Shown here one piece after another: positions 44,908 through 52,762 of a DNA stretch of 64,000 nucleotides. The number at the start of each line of letters is the position of its first letter. The first letter of the stretch is position 1. The translations under genes and the position numbers were made by a program. Source of the DNA: Pseudomonadota bacterium (GTDB taxonomy: Bacteria > Pseudomonadota > Gammaproteobacteria > Burkholderiales > Rhodocyclaceae); contig JAFEDI010000146.1 in assembly GCA_018241725.1 (NCBI GenBank), positions 22,045 through 86,044 on the forward strand, written 5' to 3'. The notes below the pieces were generated by a model that was given only the letters and a program-made list of their open reading frames with translations, was not told the origin of the DNA and ran no database searches.

Positions 44908-45945
44908 TCAGGCCGCGATGACGACCTTCAAGGCTTTGCTGCTGGCCGCGCTGGCGAAGGTCTCGTAGGCATCGAGAGCCTGCTCCAGCGTGAAGCGGTG
45001 GGTGATCAGCAGGGACGGATCGAGCTTCTTGGCCTGCACCGTCTTCAGCAGCATGCCGGTGGTGGCGGTATCCACCAGGCGGGTGGTGATGGAGATGTTG
45101 TGGGCCCACAGGGTTTCCAGGTGCAGGTCCACCTTGGTGCCGTGTACGCCGACGTTGGCGATCACCCCGCCGGCGGCGACGATGTTCTCGCAGATGCCGA
45201 AGGTGGCCGGAATGCCCACTGCCTCGATGGCGGTATCCACGCCGCGGCCTTCGGTGAGCGCCTTCACTGCGTCAGCGGCCTTGCCGTCGCTGCTGTTTAC
45301 CACGTCGGTGGCGCCGAAGCGCCGGGCCACGTCGAGGCGGTTGTCGTCCAGGTCTACCACGATGATGCGGGCCGGCGAATAGAACTGGGCGGTCAGCAGC
45401 GCGGCCAGGCCGACCGGGCCGGCGCCGACGATGGCCACCGTGCTGCCGGGCTGCACCTTGCCGTTGAGCACGCCGCACTCGAAGCCGGTGGGCAGTATGT
45501 CGCTGAGCATCACCAGGGCTTCCTCGTCGGCGTCGGCGGGGATCGGGTAGAGGCTGGTGTCGGCGTGGGGCACGCGCACGTACTCGGCCTGGGTGCCGTC
45601 GATCAGATGGCCGAGCTGCCAGCCGCCGGTGGTGCAGTGAGAGTACATGCCCTTGCGGCAGAACTCGCATTTGCCGCAGCTGGTGATGCAGGAGATGAGG
45701 ACCCGGTCGCCGGGCTTGAAGGTGGTGACGCCGGCTCCGACCGACTCGACCACGCCGACCCCTTCGTGGCCGAGCACGGTGCCGGGGGCGACGGTGGGCA
45801 CGTCGCCCTTGAGGATGTGCAGGTCGGTGCCGCAGATGGTGGTCTTGGTGATGCGCACGATGGCGTCGCTGGCATCCTTCAGCACGGGCATGGGACGTTC
45901 TTCCAGGGACTTCTTGCCGGGACCGCCGTAGACAAGGGCTTTCAT
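44908..45945 (-). CDS. Zinc-dependent alcohol dehydrogenase (second enzyme)
   Basis: The product has 345 residues. Catalytic site: [20 protein letters not shown], Asp in [12 protein letters not shown]; structural zinc in [15 protein letters not shown]; Rossmann [15 protein letters not shown]. It is closer to broad-range medium-chain alcohol dehydrogenases than the enzyme at 41140, and it may act on a different alcohol. Preceded by its own -24/-12 element on the minus strand. Transcribed away from the divergent catabolic genes, downstream of the CobW gene on the same strand. Confidence 0.9.
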   Translation of the reverse strand: MKALVYGGPGKKSLEERPMPVLKDASDAIVRITKTTICGTDLHILKGDVPTVAPGTVLGHEGVGVVESVGAGVTTFKPGDRVLISCITSCGKCEFCRKGMYSHCTTGGWQLGHLIDGTQAEYVRVPHADTSLYPIPADADEEALVMLSDILPTGFECGVLNGKVQPGSTVAIVGAGPVGLAALLTAQFYSPARIIVVDLDDNRLDVARRFGATDVVNSSDGKAADAVKALTEGRGVDTAIEAVGIPATFGICENIVAAGGVIANVGVHGTKVDLHLETLWAHNISITTRLVDTATTGMLLKTVQAKKLDPSLLITHRFTLEQALDAYETFASAASSKALKVVIAA

Positions 45946-46012
45946 GGGTTCTTCTCCGGTTGTGTTATGGATTGCCGCGCCCGCAGCCGGACGGCCACGG
46001 GGTGGGGCTTTA

Positions 46013-46029
46013 CAGCAGGGGGCATGCCA
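46013..46029 (-). promoter_or_regulatory. Sigma-54-type promoter of the second alcohol dehydrogenase
   Basis: Minus-strand TGGCAT-GCCCC-CTGCT; GG and GC are separated by ten bases (GG at 46028-46027, GC at 46016-46015). 70 bases before the ATG. Confidence 0.7.
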
Positions 46030-46138
46030 TTCGGGCAGGTGTGCCCCGGCAGCAACGGAGCATCCTGTTTTAAAAGGAGTTTCCGGCAGGCGCCGAAATG
46101 TGGACTGCGGGCCGGCGACCGATCCCCGGACGCCGGCC

Positions 46139-46153
46139 GTCCGATGATCAGAC
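46139..46153. promoter_or_regulatory. Upstream activator palindrome for the second alcohol dehydrogenase
   Basis: GTCCG-ATGAT-CAGAC, one mismatch from the palindrome; overlaps the last codon of the CobW gene and sits about 118 bases from the -24 box. Confidence 0.45.
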
Positions 46154-47389
46154 GCTGGCCGTCCGGCGGCTGAAGCGACGCGGCTGGACGACCCAGCCTT
46201 CCAGCTGCAGGCTGTCGGGGGCGGTCAGGGCGACCCGCTCGGAGAACCAGCAGCGGGTGGGCAGCAGCGGATTGGCGGCGGTGGCGCGGATGGCTGCCGC
46301 GTCGCCAGGCAATTGGGCGAGGGCGCTCCGGATCGCCTCGGCGGCGTCAGGTGGCAGATCGCGGGTGATGAAGACCAGCCGGCCGCGCCGGTCCTCGAAG
46401 GCGCCCTCGGCTGGCCAGGCGGGCAGGGTGACTGGCGGGTAGGCGACGCTCTGCACGCACTGGACGACCCGCGGCCGGGATTCGCCGGCCACGTTGACCA
46501 GCCCCTTCACGCGCAGCAGCTGCGGGCCGTGCTGCTGGAGGATGCGCCCCAGCGCCAGCGCCAGGCCGAACCACGGCACCGGTGCCTCCAGGCGTACCAC
46601 GAAGCTCGACACACTGCCGTCGTGGCGCGGCGCATGGGCCGGGGTGCGGGCGCCGCCATGGCGGGTCCAGCTGACGGCCGGCGGCGCGCGGCGTGCCTCC
46701 GCATCGCGGGCGCGTTCCTCGCCGAGCCAGGTGGTCACATCGGGCAGCTTGTCGCCGGGCGCATAGACACCGCCGCCGAACAGGCGGGCTGGCTCCACCT
46801 GGCCGTGGCGCACCTCGATGCGCGGGGCGCCGGGGTTGAGCTCGGCCAGGCGGGCGCTGAGCCGCGCAAGCTGGCTGGAACCGGCCAGGTCGCTCTTGGT
46901 GATCAGCAGGCGGTCAGCCAGCGTCACCTGGCGCACGGCTTCCGGGTGGGCGTCGAGCTGGGCGTCGCAGTGGGTTGCATCCACCACGGTCAGTACGCTG
47001 TCGCACACGTAGCGGGCGGCGATGAAGCGTTCCTCCATCAGCGTGTAGACCACCGGCACCGGGTCGGCGAGTCCGGTGGTCTCGATGACGACCCGTGCAA
47101 CAGGGGGGATCTCCCGCCGGGAGCTGCGCTGGTGCAGTGTCTTCAGTGCCTTCACCAGGTCGCCCTGCACACTGCAGCACAGGCAGCCGGAGTCGAGCAG
47201 CACGGTGCTGTCGTCGATCTTGTCCACCAGATGGTGGTCCACGCCCACCTCACCGAACTCGTTGATCAGCAGCGCGGTGCCGGCCATCGCCGGGTTTTGC
47301 ATCAGGGCGTTGAGAAGGGTCGTCTTGCCGGCGCCGAGGAAGCCGGTGAGCAGGCTGACCGGGATGCGGTCGACGGGGGCAGTCGTCAT
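46148..47389 (-). CDS. CobW/COG0523-family GTPase (metallochaperone)
   Basis: The product has 413 residues. G1 motif LLTGFLGAGKTTLLNALM, the metal-binding CLCC motif in LDSGCLCCSVQGDLV, ETTGLADP, and TKSD for guanine recognition. The C-terminal CobW_C domain follows a linker with histidines (TRHGGARTPAHAPRHDG). Such proteins deliver zinc or another metal to client enzymes at the expense of GTP. Its own sigma-54 promoter, shared UAS with the divergent thiolase, and the zinc enzymes around it suggest a client within this regulon. Confidence 0.88.
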   Translation of the reverse strand: MTTAPVDRIPVSLLTGFLGAGKTTLLNALMQNPAMAGTALLINEFGEVGVDHHLVDKIDDSTVLLDSGCLCCSVQGDLVKALKTLHQRSSRREIPPVARVVIETTGLADPVPVVYTLMEERFIAARYVCDSVLTVVDATHCDAQLDAHPEAVRQVTLADRLLITKSDLAGSSQLARLSARLAELNPGAPRIEVRHGQVEPARLFGGGVYAPGDKLPDVTTWLGEERARDAEARRAPPAVSWTRHGGARTPAHAPRHDGSVSSFVVRLEAPVPWFGLALALGRILQQHGPQLLRVKGLVNVAGESRPRVVQCVQSVAYPPVTLPAWPAEGAFEDRRGRLVFITRDLPPDAAEAIRSALAQLPGDAAAIRATAANPLLPTRCWFSERVALTAPDSLQLEGWVVQPRRFSRRTASV

Positions 47390-47451
47390 GGAATGTCTCC
47401 TGTTGTCTTGTTCTGTCCGGGGCCGCTTCCGGCCCCTGCAGGGGCATGGAT

Positions 47452-47467
47452 GGCAAGGGCTGTGCCA
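47452..47467 (-). promoter_or_regulatory. Sigma-54 promoter of the CobW gene
   Basis: Minus-strand TGGCAC-AGCCC-TTGCC; GG and GC ten bases apart; 63 bases before the ATG at 47389. Full consensus. Confidence 0.8.
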
Positions 47468-47554
47468 TGAGCTGGCAGCGCCGGGAATGAAGGGCTGGCG
47501 GGGCGTTGCGGTGGCGGCGACGTCCGGGAAGCAGCCGCAACACGGCGGAGGCGC

Positions 47555-47569
47555 GTCCGGAATCCGGTC
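47555..47569. promoter_or_regulatory. Shared upstream activator palindrome of the divergent CobW and thiolase promoters
   Basis: GTCCG-GAATC-CGGTC, one mismatch from GTCCG-N5-CGGAC. It lies about 100 bases from each of the two divergent -24 boxes, almost midway. Confidence 0.6.
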
Positions 47570-47663
47570 GCATCGGCGCGCCGTGGCGTAGCCGAACCGG
47601 CAGTGGCGACGATTTGCGCCGCCGATTCAAGGGCTTGGCCGACGCCAGGGGGAAGGCCCGGGC

Positions 47664-47680
47664 GGGCATGCCCCTTGCCA
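47664..47680 (+). promoter_or_regulatory. Sigma-54-type promoter of the thiolase-ligase operon
   Basis: GGGCAT-GCCCC-TTGCC with GG at 47665-47666 and GC at 47677-47678 (N10). The first base of the -24 box deviates from TGGC. 63 bases before the ATG. Confidence 0.7.
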
Positions 47681-47741
47681 TTTCGTCGTGCCGGCGGCGC
47701 CAGTGCCGCGGCATCCACATCGAACGACAAAAGGAGACGAC

Positions 47742-48908
47742 ATGGGAGTAAGCATCATTGGCTGGGCGCATTCGCCCTTCGGACGGCTGGACGACATGGA
47801 CCTGGAGGCGCTGATCGGCGAGGTCAGCCGCGACGCGCTGGCCCATGCCGGAGTCGATCCGGCGGACGTGGACGGGATCTGGCTCGGGCATCTCAACGGC
47901 GGCTTCGTGCCGGACATCTTCTGTTCCTCGCTGGTCCTGCAGGCCGACCCGCGCCTGCGCTGGTGTCCGGCGACCCGCGTGGAGAACGCCTGTGCGTCCG
48001 GGGCCGCGGCGGTGTTCGCGGCCTGCGATGCGATCGAGTCGGGGCGCGCCGGCTTCGCGCTGGTGGTCGGCGCGGAAAAGATGACCGCGGTGTCCGGCCC
48101 CGAGGTCACGCGCATCCTCGGCTCGGCGTCCTATGTGCGGGAGGAGGCCGCCCACGGCATGACTTTCCCGGGCCTGTTCGGCGATCTTGCCGAGGCCTAT
48201 TTCCAGCACTACGGCGACCACTCGCCCACGCTGGCGCGGATCGCAGCCAAGAACCACGCCAACGGGGTGTGCAACCCGTGGGCGCAGATGCGCAAGGACC
48301 TCGGCTTCGACTTCTGCAACACGGTGTCGGAGCGCAATCCGCGCATCGCCGGCCCGCTGCGCAAGACCGACTGCTCGCTGGTGTCCGACGGGGCGGCGGC
48401 GCTGGTGCTGGCCGACGATGCCCTGCTCGCCAATGCCCGCCGGGCCATCCGTTTCCGCGCGCGGGCGCAGGTGAATGATTTCCTGCCGATCTCCCGACGC
48501 GACGTGCTTAGCTTCGACGGGCCGCGGCGGGCCTGGGGTACGGCGCTGGCCGGGGCCGGCTGCCGGGTGACCGACCTGTCCTTCGCCGAGGTGCATGATT
48601 GCTTCACCATCGCCGAACTGCTGACTTACGAGGCGATGGGGCTGGCACGGCCGGGCCGCGGTGCCGACCGGCTGGCCGACGGTACGGTCTATCGCGGCGG
48701 CGCGCTGCCGGTCAATGTGTCCGGCGGTCTCAAGGCCAAGGGCCATCCGATAGGCGCCACCGGCGTGTCAATGCACGTGCTGGCGGCGATGCAGCTGGCC
48801 GGCGAGGCCGGGGACATGCAGGTGGCGGGCGCGCACCTCGGCGGCGTCTTCAACATGGGCGGCGCGGCGGTCGCCAACTACGTGAGCATCCTGGAGAGGC
48901 AGAAATGA
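47742..48908 (+). CDS. Thiolase of the SCP-x type (3-oxoacyl-CoA cleavage)
   Basis: The product has 388 residues. Nucleophile Cys in ENACASGAAAV, HDCFTIAE, and the His in KAKGHPIGATGVS. The usual C-terminal CxG cysteine is replaced by GGVFNMGGAA, as in SCP2/SCP-x thiolases. It would split the 3-oxoacyl-CoA produced downstream of the carboxylase (for example benzoylacetyl-CoA or acetoacetyl-CoA). The ATG follows AAGGAG; its stop overlaps the ligase start (ATGA). Confidence 0.9.
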   Translation: MGVSIIGWAHSPFGRLDDMDLEALIGEVSRDALAHAGVDPADVDGIWLGHLNGGFVPDIFCSSLVLQADPRLRWCPATRVENACASGAAAVFAACDAIESGRAGFALVVGAEKMTAVSGPEVTRILGSASYVREEAAHGMTFPGLFGDLAEAYFQHYGDHSPTLARIAAKNHANGVCNPWAQMRKDLGFDFCNTVSERNPRIAGPLRKTDCSLVSDGAAALVLADDALLANARRAIRFRARAQVNDFLPISRRDVLSFDGPRRAWGTALAGAGCRVTDLSFAEVHDCFTIAELLTYEAMGLARPGRGADRLADGTVYRGGALPVNVSGGLKAKGHPIGATGVSMHVLAAMQLAGEAGDMQVAGAHLGGVFNMGGAAVANYVSILERQK

Positions 48909-50437
48909 ACCTGGCCCATATCCTTGCGCGCTCGGCGCGGACCTTCCCCGAGCGCCCGGCGCTCCTTGTCGGCGAGCGCCAGTTGCACACTTACGCGGCG
49001 CTGGCTGCCCGCTCGGCGCGGTTGGCCGGCTACCTGCGTCAGAATCTCGGGCTCGAGGCCGGCGAGCGGGTAGCGATCTACATGAGCAACTGCGCCGAAT
49101 ACCTGGAATGCCTCTACGGCACGCTGTGGGCTGGCCTGGTGGTGGTGCCGATCAACGCCAAGCTGCATCCCCGCGAGGCGGCGTGGATCATCGGCAATGC
49201 CGGGGCACGGCTGGCCTGCGTGTCGGCGGATCTGGCCGGCGAGCTGGCCCCGGTGCTGCAGGACGAGGGGGAAATGCTGCCGCTGCTGGTGCCCGGCGAT
49301 GTGCACTATCTGCGCGCCGTGACCGCGCTGGCGATCCCGGTGCAGGAGCGGGCGCCGGACGCGCTGGCCTGGCTGTTCTACACCTCTGGCACCACCGGCC
49401 AGCCGAAGGGCGTGATGTTGAGCCACCGCAATCTGCAGACGATGACCGCCTGTTTCTTCACCGATGTGGATCCGGTCTCCCGCGACGATGCCTCGGTGTA
49501 TGCGGCGCCGCTGTCCCACGGGGCCGGTCTCTACAGCTTTCCCTACATGTTGCGTGGTTGTCGCCACGTGATTCCGGAATCCGGTGGTTTCGAGCCGGAC
49601 GAGCTGATCGCCCTGTCCCGCTCCGTCGGCCGCCTGTGCCTGTTTGCCGCACCGACGATGGTGCGCCGCCTGGTGGACCGGGTGCAGCGCAGCGGCGCCG
49701 ACCCGTCCGGCTTCCAGACCATCGTCTACGGCGGCGGTCCGATGTACGCCGACGACATCCGCAGTGCCCTCGACGCGATGGGGCCGCGCTTCGTGCAGAT
49801 CTACGGTCAGGGCGAGTCGCCAATGACGATCACTGCGCTGTCGCGGGAGGTGCTGGCGGACCGCACCGATCCGAACTGGGCGTCCCGCGTGGCGTCTGTC
49901 GGCGTCGCCCAGGCACTGGCCGAGGTGCGTATCGTCGATGCCGACGGGCGCAGCCTGGCCAGCGATGAGGTCGGTGAGGTGGTGGTGCGCGGCGACGCGG
50001 TGATGTCCGGCTACTGGCGCAACCCGGCGGCCAGCGAGGCCACGCTGCGCGATGGCTGGCTGTGGACCGGCGACATGGGGAGTATGGATTCCCACGGCTT
50101 CGTGACCCTCAAGGACCGTTCCAAGGACTTGATCATCTCCGGCGGTTCCAACATTTATCCGCGGGAGGTCGAGGAGGTGCTGATCGCCCATCCGGCCGTG
50201 CGGGAGGTGTCGGTGATCGGCCGCCGGGACGCCGAGTGGGGCGAGTCGGTGGTGGCCTTTGTGGTGCTGGAGGAGGGCATCGGGGGAATAGGTGCGGAGG
50301 AACTCGACCGCCACTGTCTCGAGCGCATGGCCCGCTTCAAGCGGCCGAAGGAATACCGCTTCGTCGACGCCCTGCCGAAGAACAATTACGGCAAGGTGCT
50401 GAAGACCAGCCTGCGCCGATTGCTTGTCGAGGTGTAG
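48905..50437 (+). CDS. AMP-dependent CoA ligase, candidate 3-oxo-acid (benzoylacetate-type) CoA ligase
   Basis: The product has 510 residues. Motif I WLFYTSGTTGQPKGVMLSH, YGQGESPMT, DGWLWTGDMG and KDRSKDLIISGGSNIYPREVEEVL, and the C-terminal Lys in KNNYGKVLKT. It is coupled to the thiolase by an ATGA overlap. In Aromatoleum the acetophenone carboxylase operon is accompanied by a benzoylacetate-CoA ligase (Bal), and this enzyme is in the equivalent role. Substrate assignment is inferred from context. Confidence 0.9.
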   Translation: MNLAHILARSARTFPERPALLVGERQLHTYAALAARSARLAGYLRQNLGLEAGERVAIYMSNCAEYLECLYGTLWAGLVVVPINAKLHPREAAWIIGNAGARLACVSADLAGELAPVLQDEGEMLPLLVPGDVHYLRAVTALAIPVQERAPDALAWLFYTSGTTGQPKGVMLSHRNLQTMTACFFTDVDPVSRDDASVYAAPLSHGAGLYSFPYMLRGCRHVIPESGGFEPDELIALSRSVGRLCLFAAPTMVRRLVDRVQRSGADPSGFQTIVYGGGPMYADDIRSALDAMGPRFVQIYGQGESPMTITALSREVLADRTDPNWASRVASVGVAQALAEVRIVDADGRSLASDEVGEVVVRGDAVMSGYWRNPAASEATLRDGWLWTGDMGSMDSHGFVTLKDRSKDLIISGGSNIYPREVEEVLIAHPAVREVSVIGRRDAEWGESVVAFVVLEEGIGGIGAEELDRHCLERMARFKRPKEYRFVDALPKNNYGKVLKTSLRRLLVEV

Positions 50438-50676
50438 GGCGGCTGGGGGCGCTGTCGTGTCTTTCCTGGGGCTGTGGGGGAGAGTGAATGCGTTCCCGCA
50501 GCCCGCGGGCCAGGAATGGCAGGAAGGCGCCAGGCTCCATCCGCACATCATCGACCGACGGGGTGCCCGAAATTCGTACGAGCATCCGGAAGGGGCGACC
50601 GCTATTAGGACGACAATTCGCCCCAGAAAACCGGATTGTTTTTCTATTCCCTTTTTAATCAAATGGATATTGGCGC

Positions 50677-50692
50677 TGGCACCCCTCTTGCT
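50677..50692 (+). promoter_or_regulatory. Sigma-54 promoter of the CoA-transferase operon
   Basis: TGGCAC-CCCTC-TTGCT, GG 50678-50679 and GC 50690-50691 (N10), full consensus, 93 bases before the GTG start. An AATCAA (50657) resembles an IHF core. No good GTCCG palindrome was found in the 347-base gap. Confidence 0.82.
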
Positions 50693-50784
50693 GAATAAGG
50701 ATTGCACGGAAGGGCCATGGCTCCAATTCACGGGGAAATGGCTGCTTGAAAGACAGGGCAATTCTTGAATAGAGAGGATGCAAG

Positions 50785-51507
50785 GTGTCTGTGAGAAAAA
50801 TCCATTCGTCTGCCAGGGCGGCCCTGGCAGACGTCTTGCGCGATGACATGACGATCATGTCCGGTGGTTTCGGGCTGTGCGGTATTCCGGCGGCCTTGAT
50901 CGATGCGGTACTGGAATCCGGCGTGCGCGGGCTGACGATCATTTCCAATAACCCGGGCACAGAGGGCATGGGGCTCGGCAAGCTGTTCAAGACCCGCCAG
51001 GTGCGCAAGCTGGTCTGCTCCTACGCTGGCGAGAATGCCGAGTTTGCGCGCCAGTACATGGCCGGCGAGGTGGAAGTGGAGTTCAACCCGCAGGGCACGC
51101 TGGCCGAGCGCATCCGCGCCGGCGGCGCAGGCATCCCGGCCTTCTACACGCGGACCGGGGTCGGCACGGTGATCGCCGAGGGCAAGCCGTTGGCCGAGTT
51201 CGACGGCAAGCTGTATGTGCAGGAGCGCGGCCTGAAAGCCGACCTGGCCATTGTTCATGCCTGGAAGGCCGACACCGAGGGCAACCTGGTCTATCGCATG
51301 ACTGCCCGCAACTTCAACCCGATGATGGCCAGCGCCGGCGCGCTGACGGTGGCCGAGGTCGAGGAGCTGGTGGAGCCCGGCGGGATCGATCCGGACCACA
51401 TCGTCACGCCGGGCATCTTCGTGGATCGCCTGGTGTTGCTGGATAACGTGGATAAACAGATCGAGCAGCGCACGGTACGCCGTCGCGCTGCCGTGGTGGA
51501 GGAATAG
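50785..51507 (+). CDS. 3-oxoacid CoA-transferase subunit A
   Basis: The product has 240 residues from a GTG start. Family motifs: MSGGFGLCGIPAALIDAV, IISNNPGTEGMGLGKL, and EFNPQGTLAERIRAGGAGIPAFYTRTGVGT. Together with subunit B it transfers CoA, usually from succinyl-CoA, to a 3-oxo acid. The gene is three bases from subunit B. Presence beside a CoA ligase gives two routes to activate the carboxylation product. Confidence 0.93.
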   Translation: MSVRKIHSSARAALADVLRDDMTIMSGGFGLCGIPAALIDAVLESGVRGLTIISNNPGTEGMGLGKLFKTRQVRKLVCSYAGENAEFARQYMAGEVEVEFNPQGTLAERIRAGGAGIPAFYTRTGVGTVIAEGKPLAEFDGKLYVQERGLKADLAIVHAWKADTEGNLVYRMTARNFNPMMASAGALTVAEVEELVEPGGIDPDHIVTPGIFVDRLVLLDNVDKQIEQRTVRRRAAVVEE

Positions 51508-51510
51508 GCC

Positions 51511-52146
51511 ATGCCCTGGACTCGGGACCAAATGGCGGCACGCGCCGCCCGTGAGCTGCGTGACGGCTATTACGTGAACCTCGGCATCGGCATTCCGACC
51601 CTGGTGGCCAACCATGTGCCGCCGGGTATGTCGATCCAGCTGCAGAGCGAGAATGGCATGCTCGGCATGGGCCCCTTCCCGTGGGAAGGGGAGGAGGACG
51701 CCGACCTCATCAACGCCGGCAAGCAGACCATCACGACCCTGCCGACGACCAGTTTCTTCGACAGCGCGGCGTCCTTCGGGATGATCCGCGGCGGCCACAT
51801 CCAGCTGTCCATGCTTGGCGCGCTGCAGGTGTCGGAGAAGGGCGACCTCGCCAACTGGGCGGTGCCCGGCAAGATGATCAAGGGTATCGGCGGGGCGATG
51901 GACCTGGTGGCCGGCGTCGGCCGGGTGGTGGTGATCATGGAGCACACCGCCAAGGGCGAGACCAAGGTCGTCCGCGAATGCTCCCTGCCGCTGACCGGCA
52001 CCGGCGTGGTGAACATGATCGTGACCGACCTGTGCGTGTTCGAGGTGGGACCGGACGGCCTGACCCTGGTGGACCTGGCGCCGGACACTACGCTGGACGA
52101 CGTGCGGGCGAATACCGAAGCAGATTTTCTGGTGGCGTTGCAGTAG
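51511..52146 (+). CDS. 3-oxoacid CoA-transferase subunit B
   Basis: The product has 211 residues. Contains the active-site Glu in [13 protein letters not shown], the [23 protein letters not shown] segment and [12 protein letters not shown], all typical of SCOT/AtoA-type B subunits. Directly follows subunit A. The operon ends at a hairpin with a T tract. Confidence 0.94.
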   Translation: MPWTRDQMAARAARELRDGYYVNLGIGIPTLVANHVPPGMSIQLQSENGMLGMGPFPWEGEEDADLINAGKQTITTLPTTSFFDSAASFGMIRGGHIQLSMLGALQVSEKGDLANWAVPGKMIKGIGGAMDLVAGVGRVVVIMEHTAKGETKVVRECSLPLTGTGVVNMIVTDLCVFEVGPDGLTLVDLAPDTTLDDVRANTEADFLVALQ

Positions 52147-52153
52147 CCGGCAG

Positions 52154-52182
52154 GCCCGCGATGGCTGGCGCCGGGCTTTTTT
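52154..52182 (+). terminator. Terminator of the CoA-transferase operon
   Basis: GCCCG/CGGGC (52154-52158, 52172-52176) followed by six T, eight bases after the stop. Confidence 0.65.
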
Positions 52183-52280
52183 GGGGGCAATGCGGTATCC
52201 AGCGAGGAATCCTCTTCTCTCTCCCTCTCCTCGGAATCCTCTTTGCCTGGAAGCCCCCGCTTTTTTTCTTTGATGTGATG

Positions 52281-52379
52281 GGCGAATCAATTCGCCCCTA
52301 CCGGACGCACGCTTTTCCGGAACGAAGGATCCGTTTCCGGAATTGATCGTGCAATCTGGTGGGGGCGAATTCATTCGCC
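52281..52379. repeat. Two REP-like palindromes GGCGAAT-N2-ATTCGCC
   Basis: 16-bp palindromes at 52281-52296 and 52364-52379 in the 616-base gap between the CoA-transferase operon and the regulator gene. Probably dispersed repetitive extragenic elements rather than operators; a half copy is at 50620. Confidence 0.5.
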
Positions 52380-52400
52380 CGCGGACATTTCCAGCAGCCT

Positions 52401-52439
52401 GTCCGTTTTCCGGACGGTCGGGGTGTCCGGAAAACGGAC
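52401..52439. promoter_or_regulatory. Two perfect GTCCG-N5-CGGAC activator palindromes
   Basis: GTCCGTTTTCCGGAC (52401-52415) and its reverse complement (52425-52439), 24 bp apart, 62-86 bases before a -24/-12 element. The best sites in the window, upstream of the regulator's own gene, which suggests autoregulation. Confidence 0.75.
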
Positions 52440-52492
52440 GCTTTTGCGTTTGCCAAATGCCCGATACGGGCAATATGCTGCCCCGTGGGCTG

Positions 52493-52508
52493 TGGCACAA
52501 AGACTGCT
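52493..52508 (+). promoter_or_regulatory. Sigma-54 promoter of the regulator gene
   Basis: TGGCAC-AAAGA-CTGCT with GG 52494-52495 and GC 52506-52507 (N10). The leader to the ATG is 255 bases, unusually long. Confidence 0.65.
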
Positions 52509-52762
52509 ATGTCCGGATATCGAGCGTTCTGCCGTGCCTCTGCCTGTCCATGGTCCACAATAGGAGCTTGAGCCAGCGGCTGGGACAGAGCCTCGTGGCG
52601 ATGCGAAGGGACACGCATTGCCGTTGGGCTGGCTGAAAAGCAGACTTCTCCGGATCGGACAAGCGGACAGTGAGCCGCGTTACCGGAGAGAAATACACAG
52701 AACCGTGCGCCAGGATGGACTCCATCGGCGACATGGTCGGACACAGACAAAGGAGGGTGGGT

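Noticed and set aside
52281-52379. GGCGAAT palindromes as operators of the sigma-54 activator
   Set aside because: They are not found in front of the other -24/-12 promoters, and they resemble dispersed REP-type palindromes. The GTCCG-N5-CGGAC palindromes fit better.
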